The notes under the pieces are model-generated. The model worked only from the letters and a program-made list of their open reading frames with translations, made no database searches and was not told where the DNA came from. Below, one piece after another: positions 24,612 through 31,548 of a stretch of DNA of 64,000 nucleotides. Position numbers and translations under genes: made by a program. The DNA is from Flavobacterium eburneipallidum (GTDB lineage: Bacteria > Bacteroidota > Bacteroidia > Flavobacteriales > Flavobacteriaceae): positions 434,001 through 498,000 of the forward strand of contig NZ_CP114291.2 of NCBI RefSeq assembly GCF_027111355.2, in the 5' to 3' direction. Position 1 is the first letter of the stretch, and each line of letters opens with the position of its first letter.

Positions 24612-25958
24612 CTATTCCTTCAAACTCCCCAAAATCCCTTTCAAAAACCCATTAAAATCAAACTGATTATCATCTGTTAATCCCATTCGGACAATGACCA
24701 TATCTTGGGAAGGAAGTATAAATATTTTTTGCCCTTGGTAGCCGCTGCAATAAAACATATTTTTGGGTGCGCTTGGATATTTTCCGGCCACATTGAGCCA
24801 AAATTGACCTCCATATTTTCCGTTGGAAGTAGGAGTTGGCGTGGTTACAAATTGCATCCATTTTTCATCAAAAAGTGGTGTGCCATTCCAATTTCCTTTG
24901 TGCAAATACAGTAATCCAAATTTTGCCCAATCTCTTGTAGTTGCCCAACCGTAAGACGAACCCGCATAATTCCCTGCCATATCAGTTTCAACTATCATCG
25001 AGTTCATTCCAATTTTGTCAATCAGGGCAGCATACCAAAAATCTAAATATTCCTGATGCGTTTTGAATTGTTTTCGTAAAATTCCCGACAATAAATTTGT
25101 CGTTCCCGAAGAATAATTCCAGTGTGTATTGGGTTTGAATTGTGCAGGTTTTACCAATTGCGATTGACTCATATCTTCTGTTGCAAAAAGCATTAAAGTG
25201 GCATCACAAATCTTGGTATAATCCTCTTCCCATTCCAGACCAGAGTTCATATTAAGCAAATTGGCGAGCGTAATTTTTGCTCGTTCGTCCTTTGCCCATT
25301 CCGTTACAGGAGCGGGTTTGTTGATGTCTAATTTTCCTTGTTTTTGCAAAATACCAAATAACGTGGCAGTCACACTTTTGGTCATAGACCAGCCCAAAAT
25401 TTTTGAATCTTTATTAAAGCCAGTATCGTATTTTTCGGCAATGATTTTGTCTTTGTAAATGACCAAAACGGCACGTGTTCTATTTTTTTTAACTCCTTTT
25501 TTGTCAAAAACATTGGCTACAGCTTTTTCTAATTTGGCATAATCAATGTTAGAAAATAGTGTGTCTTTCGGTTCATTATTTCCATAAGGAAAAGGTAAAT
25601 TATTGATGAGTTTTGTTCTTTTTGGAACTTTGTATGGTTTTGTAATATCAAAATCATCGTTGATTAGAGTCACTCCCAAACCTTCTCGGTAAATGGCTTT
25701 GCGTTCTTTTAGTCCATAAACCGTTGAGGTGGCAAATTTTCCGTTTTCGTCAATTTTGTTGGTTGCCCAATTAATTTTTGGAATATCGTTGTCGCCTTGT
25801 TCAATCATTTCTTGTGAACGGGAATCAATAAAATGTCCTGAAGCCATACTTTTAGCCGAAAATCCTGAAATTAGATCCAGTTTTGGATAAGTAATGTAGC
25901 CAAAATAAATCAGAAAAAGTAAAAGAGCTAAACCAAGAAACTGGAATATTTTTTTCAT
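24612..25958 (-). CDS. serine hydrolase of the beta-lactamase / penicillin-binding family
   Basis: The 448-residue protein has one N-terminal membrane segment (FLGLALLLFLIYFGYITY) and a class C beta-lactamase-like domain. The SxxK motif is WSMTKS (nucleophile Ser), the second motif is NYSSGTTNL in place of YxN, and the wall opposite has GYQGQKIFILP in place of KTG. Such proteins are usually esterases or peptidases at the envelope, not antibiotic resistance enzymes. A second ATG 12 bp upstream (25970) is possible; the chosen start gives the usual MKK-type signal. Confidence 0.88.
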   Translation of the reverse strand: MKKIFQFLGLALLLFLIYFGYITYPKLDLISGFSAKSMASGHFIDSRSQEMIEQGDNDIPKINWATNKIDENGKFATSTVYGLKERKAIYREGLGVTLINDDFDITKPYKVPKRTKLINNLPFPYGNNEPKDTLFSNIDYAKLEKAVANVFDKKGVKKNRTRAVLVIYKDKIIAEKYDTGFNKDSKILGWSMTKSVTATLFGILQKQGKLDINKPAPVTEWAKDERAKITLANLLNMNSGLEWEEDYTKICDATLMLFATEDMSQSQLVKPAQFKPNTHWNYSSGTTNLLSGILRKQFKTHQEYLDFWYAALIDKIGMNSMIVETDMAGNYAGSSYGWATTRDWAKFGLLYLHKGNWNGTPLFDEKWMQFVTTPTPTSNGKYGGQFWLNVAGKYPSAPKNMFYCSGYQGQKIFILPSQDMVIVRMGLTDDNQFDFNGFLKGILGSLKE

Positions 25959-26048
25959 GACGAACAACATTTGAGATTTGAATAATGCAATTTAATAAAA
26001 AATCAGCCACCGATTACATAGCTGTAAAGTATTCAATTCTAGTTTTTT

Positions 26049-26162
26049 ACCACAAATTACACAAATTAGCACAAATTCTATCAATTTAAAAAAATGAATC
26101 TCACCAATTAGTGAAATTTTTCAAAACAAAACAATTTGTGTTAATTCGTGTAATTTGTGGTT
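26049..26162. repeat. palindrome family, ACACAAATT-type units
   Basis: The left arm (26049-26077) is ACCACAAATT, ACACAAATT, AGCACAAATT in tandem. The right arm (26133-26162) is its near-complement, with a 55-bp spacer. It fills much of the 340-bp gap between the serine hydrolase and sufS, and nothing else is evident there except the sufS promoter. Confidence 0.8.
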
Positions 26163-26266
26163 GATTTTTTTTTAAATTTTTCTGAACATATTAAATCCTA
26201 GTATCCGCGTTATTCGTAGACAAAAAACTATAACAATTATTTAGTAATAAACCCTCGAAGTTTTAT

Positions 26267-26274
26267 TACTTTTG
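26267..26274 (+). promoter_or_regulatory. TAnnTTTG -7 box of sufS
   Basis: TACTTTTG 24 bp before the ATG of sufS. Confidence 0.5.
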
Positions 26275-26298
26275 TACGTAGAATTTTTCTAAATAATT

Positions 26299-27513
26299 AT
26301 GCTAGACATTCAAAAAATAAGAGCCGATTTTCCAATACTTTCTAGAACCGTAAACGGAAAACCATTGGTCTATTTCGATAACGGAGCTACCTCGCAAAAA
26401 CCACAAATTGTGATTGATGCGATTTCAAAATACTATCAGGAAATTAATGCCAATATTCATCGTGGCGTACATACTTTGAGTCAATTGGCAACTGATGCTT
26501 ACGAAATTTCGCGTGGGAAAATCCAAAATCACATCAATGCCAAATTCGCTCACGAAGTAATTTTTACTTCGGGAACGACCCACGGAATTAATTTGGTTAC
26601 CAACGGATTTGCTTCGATAGTAAAACCAGGTGATGAAGTTTTGGTTTCCGCATTGGAACATCACAGTAATATTGTGCCTTGGCAAATGTTGTGCGAGAAA
26701 ACAGGAGCTACTTTGAAAGTAATTCCAATGAATGAAAACGGCGAATTGATTATGGACGAATACGATAAATTGCTTTCGGATAAAACCAAAATCGTAACCG
26801 TAAATCACATCTCGAATGCGTTGGGAACTGTGAATCCTGTTAAATACATGATTGACAAAGCACACGAATTTGGCGCAGCGATTTTGATTGATGGAGCACA
26901 GGCTGTTCCGCATTTGAAACCTGATGTTCAGGCTTTGGATTGTGATTTTTATGTTTTTTCAGGACATAAAATGTGTGGTCCAACTGGCGTTGGGATTTTA
27001 TACGGAAAAGAAGCTTGGTTGAACAAATTACCGCCCTATCAAGGAGGTGGCGAAATGATTAAGGAAGTCAGTTTCGAAAAAACCACTTATGCCGATTTGC
27101 CACACAAATTTGAAGCGGGAACGCCTGATATTGCTGGTGGAATTGTTTTGGGAACAGCTGTAGATTATTTGAACTCCGTTGGTTTTGACAACATTCAACA
27201 ACAGGAATTGGAATTATTGGAATATGCTACCAAACGATTATTAGAAATCGAAGGTCTAAAAATTTATGGCACTGCAAAGGAAAAAACTTCGGTAGTTTCG
27301 TTTAATATTGAAGGCATTCATCCGTATGATATTGGAACGATAGTGGACAAGTTAGGAATTGCGGTAAGAACAGGTCACCATTGCGCCCAACCAATTATGA
27401 CTTTTTTCGATATTCCAGGAACGATTCGTGCTTCGTTTTCTTTTTACAATACCAAAGAAGAAATAGATCTTATGATTGAAGCTTTGAAAAAAGCACAAAT
27501 GATGTTGTCCTAA
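26299..27513 (+). CDS. sufS: SufS-type cysteine desulfurase
   Basis: A 404-residue PLP enzyme that takes sulfur from cysteine for Fe-S cluster assembly. The PLP lysine is Lys224 (FSGHKMCGPTG), the persulfide cysteine is Cys362 in RTGHHCAQP, and the N-terminus (FPILSRTVNGKPLVYFDNGATSQKP) is that of group II desulfurases. The partner SufE is two genes downstream. It heads a suf operon with its own -7 box. sufBCD are not in the window and are expected elsewhere. Confidence 0.97.
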   Translation: MLDIQKIRADFPILSRTVNGKPLVYFDNGATSQKPQIVIDAISKYYQEINANIHRGVHTLSQLATDAYEISRGKIQNHINAKFAHEVIFTSGTTHGINLVTNGFASIVKPGDEVLVSALEHHSNIVPWQMLCEKTGATLKVIPMNENGELIMDEYDKLLSDKTKIVTVNHISNALGTVNPVKYMIDKAHEFGAAILIDGAQAVPHLKPDVQALDCDFYVFSGHKMCGPTGVGILYGKEAWLNKLPPYQGGGEMIKEVSFEKTTYADLPHKFEAGTPDIAGGIVLGTAVDYLNSVGFDNIQQQELELLEYATKRLLEIEGLKIYGTAKEKTSVVSFNIEGIHPYDIGTIVDKLGIAVRTGHHCAQPIMTFFDIPGTIRASFSFYNTKEEIDLMIEALKKAQMMLS

Positions 27514-27524
27514 AAAGTAAAAAA

Positions 27525-27959
27525 ATGAAACTATACGCCCTGATTGTATTGAGTATTTTTCTTGGAAAAAGTTGTGGAAGCCAAACCAAAAATGATCTGA
27601 AAACGGCTGTTTTGGAATACACCGCCAATACCAGAGGTTTCTATCAAAAAATTACGATTCAAGATCAGACAGTTTCAGTTTCGAAAGATAGAAGTGGTAA
27701 TGACAAACCAGTTCCGACAAAAATTTCGGATGCTGATTGGAAAGAATTAATTTCGGATTTTGAAACCATCAATTTGGATAGTTTGGTAACTTTGAAAGCG
27801 CCTACCGAAAAACGTTTTCACGATGGTGCTGCCATTGCGAATTTAGAAGTTAGATATAAAGATAAAGAATATAAAACCACCTCTTTTGATCATGGTTATC
27901 CACCGGAAGCAATCAAAAAATTGGTAGTAAAAATAAATTCATTTGCAAAAAAAGAATAA
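27525..27959 (+). CDS. lipoprotein of unknown function in the suf operon
   Basis: The 144-residue protein has a signal ending KSCGS, a lipoprotein-like Cys near residue 17, and a small alpha/beta domain (ISDADWKELISDFETINLDSL, GAAIANLEVRYKDKEYKTTSFDHGYPP). It is 11 bp after sufS and overlaps sufE in TAATG, so it is co-translated with them. Similar proteins sit between sufS and sufE in other flavobacteria by my recollection. The role is unknown. Confidence 0.75.
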   Translation: MKLYALIVLSIFLGKSCGSQTKNDLKTAVLEYTANTRGFYQKITIQDQTVSVSKDRSGNDKPVPTKISDADWKELISDFETINLDSLVTLKAPTEKRFHDGAAIANLEVRYKDKEYKTTSFDHGYPPEAIKKLVVKINSFAKKE

Positions 27960-28378
27960 TGAGTATTAAAAAATTACAAGACGAAATAATTGACGAATTC
28001 GCCATGTTTGACGACTGGATGCAACGTTATGAATACATTATTGATTTGGGTAAAAACCTACCATTAATCAAAGAAGAATTCAAGACGGAGGACAATATTA
28101 TCAAGGGATGTCAATCGAAAGTGTGGCTGAAAGGAGAACAAAATGATGACAAAATTGTCTTTACAGCCGATAGTGATGCGATTCTGACCAAAGGAATTAT
28201 AGCAATTCTAATTCGGGTTTTTTCCAACCAAAAAGCTACGGACATTCTGAATGCTGATATGGATTTCATTGATGAAATTGGTTTAAAAGAACATTTGTCG
28301 CCAACCCGCGCCAATGGATTGGTTTCGATGATCAAAAATATAAAAATGTACGCATTGGCATTCGATGCAAAAAAATAA
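27959..28378 (+). CDS. sufE: SufE sulfur-acceptor protein
   Basis: A 139-residue protein that accepts persulfide from SufS and passes it to the SufBCD scaffold. The acceptor is Cys51 (IIKGCQSKVWL). Other family signatures are MFDDWMQRYEYIIDLGKNLP, IAILIRVFSNQ and HLSPTRANGL. The TAATG overlap with the lipoprotein gene implies coupled translation. A GxxExxY element separates it from the DUF59 gene that normally continues the operon. Confidence 0.97.
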   Translation: MSIKKLQDEIIDEFAMFDDWMQRYEYIIDLGKNLPLIKEEFKTEDNIIKGCQSKVWLKGEQNDDKIVFTADSDAILTKGIIAILIRVFSNQKATDILNADMDFIDEIGLKEHLSPTRANGLVSMIKNIKMYALAFDAKK

Positions 28379-28387
28379 TTTTTTTTA

Positions 28388-28911
28388 AACCATATAAGAC
28401 ATATAAGCACATATAAGAAAGTTTAATACTATCTTTATGGCACTACATTTAATATATGTTTTATGGTAACAAAAAAGAACTAAAAAATTTAGTTTACAGA
28501 GTTAATGGAGCGGCAATCGAAGTTCATAAACATTTAGGCCCAGGACTTTTGAAAGCATATATCACAAGTGCATGATAAAAGAACTGTCTTTAAGAGGAAT
28601 CTGTTTTGTGTCTGAATTAACCATACCTATTGAATACAAAGGTTTAGAATTAGAATCTGATTTAAGATGTGATTTATTTATTGAAAATTGTTTAGTTTTA
28701 GAACTTAAAGCTGTTGATAAAATACTACCAATACATAAAGCACAGCTAATTTCTTACATGAATCTTCTAGAAGCACCAATGGGCTTATTAATTAACTTTA
28801 ATGTAGGTAATATTTTTCATGAAGGTCAACAAACATATCTTGGTGATTTTTATAAAAGATTAGACGAAGAATAATAAAAAACTTAAATGAACTTATATGA
28901 CTTATATGGTT
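28388..28911. mobile_element. GxxExxY element flanked by terminal inverted repeats, inside the suf operon
   Basis: The left repeat AACCATATAAGACATATAAG (28388-28407) and the complement of 28892-28911 (AACCATATAAGTCATATAAG) match at 19 of 20 positions. The left arm continues with a third unit, CACATATAAG. The 524-bp segment holds one broken GxxExxY gene and nothing else. The arms have the same unit-repeat design as the window's intergenic palindromes. No clear target-site duplication is visible. Confidence 0.65.
28456..28874 (+). pseudogene. GxxExxY protein gene, frameshifted
   Basis: Frame 1 encodes MFYGNKKELKNLVYRVNG through EVHKHLGPGLL; the rest (ES-IYHKCMIKELSLRG..., DLFIENCLVLELKAVDKI, HKAQLISYMNLLEAPMGLLINFN) is in another frame. 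One base is missing near 28546-28551, in the second Leu codon of GLLES, inside the GxxExxY motif itself. The restored product of 139 residues has the normal family length of about 125-140. The family has a PD-(D/E)XK-like look (DLFIEN, LELKA). Function is unknown. It could be a real mutation or a sequencing error in a T run. Confidence 0.75.
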
Positions 28912-28929
28912 CAAAAATAAAAAAAAACT

Positions 28930-29253
28930 ATGGAAACATTTATAGACACAGACCAAATAGGATCTGACATTGTAGCGAAATTAAAAACCATCTACGATCC
29001 AGAAATTCCTGTTGATATTTACGAATTAGGATTGATTTATGACGTAATGGTAAGTACCGATTTCGAAGTGAAAATCCTGATGACATTAACTTCTCCGAAC
29101 TGTCCTGTGGCAGAAAGTTTGCCAAGAGAAGTAGAAGAAAAAATAAAATCTATTGAGCACGTAAAAGGTGCCGAAGTAGAAATCACTTTCGATCCGCCTT
29201 GGAGCAAAGATTTGATGAGCGAAGAAGCCAAGTTAGAATTAGGAATGCTTTAA
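28930..29253 (+). CDS. DUF59 (MIP18/SufT-like) Fe-S assembly protein
   Basis: The 107-residue protein has the DUF59 core: VAKLKTIYDPEIPVDIYELGLIYD, TLTSPNCPVAESLPREV and VEITFDPPWSKDLMSEEA. The conserved Cys lies in SPNCP. In flavobacteria it belongs to the SUF system and helps mature Fe-S proteins. In its usual place it would follow sufE directly; here a 524-bp element intervenes. Confidence 0.94.
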   Translation: METFIDTDQIGSDIVAKLKTIYDPEIPVDIYELGLIYDVMVSTDFEVKILMTLTSPNCPVAESLPREVEEKIKSIEHVKGAEVEITFDPPWSKDLMSEEAKLELGML

Positions 29254-29256
29254 AAA

Positions 29257-29309
29257 AGTAATCAGTGTTCAGTAGTCAGTGCACAACTGAACACCGAACA
29301 CTGATTACT
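29257..29309. repeat. CAGTGTTCAGT-type palindrome inside the suf operon
   Basis: AGTAATCAGTGTTC (29257-29270) and GAACACTGATTACT (29296-29309) are exact 14-bp inverse copies. The middle has further AGTCAGT and ACTGAACAC units. A related copy lies at 59951-60012. Both sit just before the start codon of a downstream gene of an operon. Confidence 0.75.
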
Positions 29310-29321
29310 GAACACTAAATT

Positions 29322-29831
29322 ATGGAAGAAATAGAAAATAAAGTTGCCAATAGCATTTTGGAAGTTTTCGATTTAGAAGACTATTATCCAAAGGGAGTTC
29401 GTGCGCAAATTGATATTTCGCAATGGCTTCTGGAAGGTTTTTTATTGAAAGAAAAAGACTTTAGAGAGCATCTTAAAAATCAAGACTGGTCGCAATATCA
29501 AGATCAGTATGTGGCAATTCATTGCAGTACCGATGCTATTGTTCCGGCTTGGGCTTCTATTTTGGTGGCGATTCAATTGGCACCTTTTGCCAAAAAAATT
29601 GTCAATGGCACTATCGAAGATTTGGATGCTGCTTTGTATGAAGAAATTCTTTCCAAATTGGATTATTCGGTTTACGAAAACAAGCCAGTTATTATAAAAG
29701 GCTGTTCGAAAAAACCAGTGCCAATGCGAGCCTATATTTTGGCAGCGCATCATTTGCAGGCTTATGCACGGAGTATTATGTATGGCGAGGCTTGTTCCGC
29801 AGTTCCTTTGTATAAAGCACCCAAAAAATAA
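29322..29831 (+). CDS. DUF2480 family protein
   Basis: A 169-residue cytoplasmic protein of the Bacteroidota family DUF2480. Recognisable parts are VFDLEDYYPKGVRAQIDISQWLLEGFLLKEKDFREHLKN, HCSTDAIVPAWASILVAIQLAPFAKK, IIKGCSKKPVPMRAYILAA and GEACSAVPLYK. Conserved Cys residues (HCST, KGCSK, ACSAVP) suggest an Fe-S or sulfur-related role, which would suit its position in the suf operon. The start is 12 bp after an inverted repeat. Confidence 0.9.
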   Translation: MEEIENKVANSILEVFDLEDYYPKGVRAQIDISQWLLEGFLLKEKDFREHLKNQDWSQYQDQYVAIHCSTDAIVPAWASILVAIQLAPFAKKIVNGTIEDLDAALYEEILSKLDYSVYENKPVIIKGCSKKPVPMRAYILAAHHLQAYARSIMYGEACSAVPLYKAPKK

Positions 29832-29874
29832 GTTGTTTTAAGTTGTTGAAATTTTAACATTTTATTCTTTTCAT

Positions 29875-29882
29875 TACATTTG
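29875..29882 (+). promoter_or_regulatory. TAnnTTTG -7 box of the DUF3078 gene
   Basis: TACATTTG 19 bp before ATG 29902. The nearest TTG candidate (29846) is 26 bp upstream of the box, longer than usual. Confidence 0.45.
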
Positions 29883-29901
29883 TAGTATAACTAATACTCT
29901 T

Positions 29902-30840
29902 ATGATGAAAAAAGTAATCTTATTAGCGTTTCTGCTATCTGTTTCAGCAAAAATTAAAGCGCAATCTACCGAAAAGGAACTATTAAAACATACTGAAAAT
30001 TCTGTTAAGGTAATCGCAGATACCTCTGGAAATGGATGGACGAAAAAAGGACTTATCACTTTTTTGTTCAACCAAGCCAATTTTAACAACTGGGTTGCCG
30101 GTGGCGAAAGCAGTCTTTCGGGCAATTTAGGAATCAATTATGATTTCAATTACAAGCAAGACAACATGACTTGGGACAATCGCGTTTTGGCTTCTTATGG
30201 TCTGCTTCAAACCCAAAATGCTGATTTCGAAAAGAAAACAGACGACCGTTTTGAATTCAATTCGGTTTACGGAAAAAGAGCTTCTGGAAATTGGTATTAC
30301 TCCTTTATTTTAAATTTTAGAACTCAATTTACAGACGGCTATATTTACAGCAAAGATGCTGGTGGAGCCGAAATAAGACAAGAAAATACAGGAATATTCT
30401 CTCCTGCTTATCTTACTTTTGGACCTGGTATTTATTGGAAAAAAAGTGATAATCTAAAAGTAAATTTTGCGCCATTAACCTCTAAAATGACTTTTGTTAA
30501 TAACGATTATACTTCATTGCCAGGTTATGTTGACGGATCCTATTTTGGTGTAGATGCCAACAAAAGTTTGCGTTATGAACTCGGTTTTTATGCTTCTGGA
30601 TATTACAAATTCAAATTGATGGATAACGTAACAGCCGAAAATATTTTGAGTTTATATTCTAATTATTTAGAAAAACCAGGGAATATTGATTTGGATTATC
30701 AAATTAATATTGTGATGAAAATCAATAAAACACTTTCGGCTAATCTTACGTTCCAAACCATATATGATGACAATGCTTTTGCAGGTTTTCAAACCAGACA
30801 AGTATTTGGTGTAGGCGTTAATTATAACTTTGTACACTAA
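29902..30840 (+). CDS. DUF3078 outer-membrane-like protein
   Basis: The 312-residue protein has a signal peptide ending KIKAQS. A DUF3078 domain follows, with FLFNQANFNNWVAGGESSLSGN at about residue 55 and alternating aromatic/polar strands to the end (FQTRQVFGVGVNYNF), as in an outer-membrane barrel. DUF3078 proteins are restricted to Bacteroidota, and their role is unknown. It has its own -7 box and a terminator, so it is separate from the suf genes. Confidence 0.88.
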   Translation: MMKKVILLAFLLSVSAKIKAQSTEKELLKHTENSVKVIADTSGNGWTKKGLITFLFNQANFNNWVAGGESSLSGNLGINYDFNYKQDNMTWDNRVLASYGLLQTQNADFEKKTDDRFEFNSVYGKRASGNWYYSFILNFRTQFTDGYIYSKDAGGAEIRQENTGIFSPAYLTFGPGIYWKKSDNLKVNFAPLTSKMTFVNNDYTSLPGYVDGSYFGVDANKSLRYELGFYASGYYKFKLMDNVTAENILSLYSNYLEKPGNIDLDYQINIVMKINKTLSANLTFQTIYDDNAFAGFQTRQVFGVGVNYNFVH

Positions 30841-30865
30841 ATAGATTCATCGTTAAAGTTCTACT

Positions 30866-30898
30866 AAAAACTATGTACTTCCGTGCATAGTTTTTTTA
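30866..30898 (+). terminator. terminator after the DUF3078 gene
   Basis: AAAAACTATG and CATAGTTTTT with a 10-nt loop and seven Ts. Confidence 0.8.
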
Positions 30899-30942
30899 TT
30901 GTCTATGCTTTATTTGTAACTTTACGCCCTAATAAATTCGAA

Positions 30943-31548
30943 ATGAACTTTAAATTTGCTTTTCTTTTTTCTCTTTTTTTTATTTTGAATTCGTGTAAAG
31001 ACGAAAACGAAATACGTATTGTCGAAACCAAGAAAGATGTTCAAAGAAAAGCAGTCATTTTTGCTAACATCAATAAAGCATGGATTTTTAATGCCAATCC
31101 AATTAATGCAACAGCAAAAGCCAGTACCAACACTTGGGCCGAATGGCGACACTTTTTAGGCGAATTAGAACACAAACCCCAGAAAACAATAGGTGCTTTT
31201 CAGAAAAAATCAGCCGAACTTTCCAAGAAAGTAATGCTCTTAAATAACACAATTCCTCTAGAATTTGACAAACCTCAAATGAAAGCGAGAATTGCTATGT
31301 TGATTACCAAAGTTAGAATGCTTGATTTATACATTCACTTAAGTGACATTCCGTACAAGAAAGTAGTGGTTTTAATTCCTGAAATCAATAAAGAATTAGT
31401 GTCTATGCAAGATCAAATGGACAAAATTGTTCAAAAAAGTAAAATTCCGCTCGAAGAAGGAGAGTCTGATTTAATCAAAATGCTTGATTCTACAAGAGCC
31501 ATTCCAAATTCACCACAATTTAATCCAAATACACCTCGCGTTGAGTAA
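30943..31548 (+). CDS. helical lipoprotein of unknown function
   Basis: The 201-residue protein starts MNFKFAFLFSLFFILNSCK, so it is a lipoprotein (Cys18). An upstream in-frame start at 30883 would place coding sequence inside the preceding terminator and is rejected. The mature part is helical and lysine-rich (FQKKSAELSKKVMLLNN, MKARIAMLITKVRMLDLYI) and ends in a proline-rich tail. The stop overlaps the probable TTG start of mfd by 8 nt. The function is unknown. Confidence 0.75.
   Translation: MNFKFAFLFSLFFILNSCKDENEIRIVETKKDVQRKAVIFANINKAWIFNANPINATAKASTNTWAEWRHFLGELEHKPQKTIGAFQKKSAELSKKVMLLNNTIPLEFDKPQMKARIAMLITKVRMLDLYIHLSDIPYKKVVVLIPEINKELVSMQDQMDKIVQKSKIPLEEGESDLIKMLDSTRAIPNSPQFNPNTPRVE

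Noticed and set aside
26425..26913. Minus-strand ORF of 162 codons inside sufS
   Set aside because: Antisense to the conserved SufS core; composition (many Cys, Phe, Ile, Asn) is that of a shadow frame.
28456..28874. Programmed frameshift in GxxExxY copy 1
   Set aside because: The site (CTTTTG) is not a convincing slippery heptamer, and no downstream structure is evident. The second copy has a stop codon instead, so mutation is simpler. It is kept only as an alternative in the findings.
30883..30942. Extended N-terminus for the lipoprotein gene before mfd
   Set aside because: The extension lies in the terminator of the preceding gene, and the lipoprotein signal starts cleanly at the later ATG.
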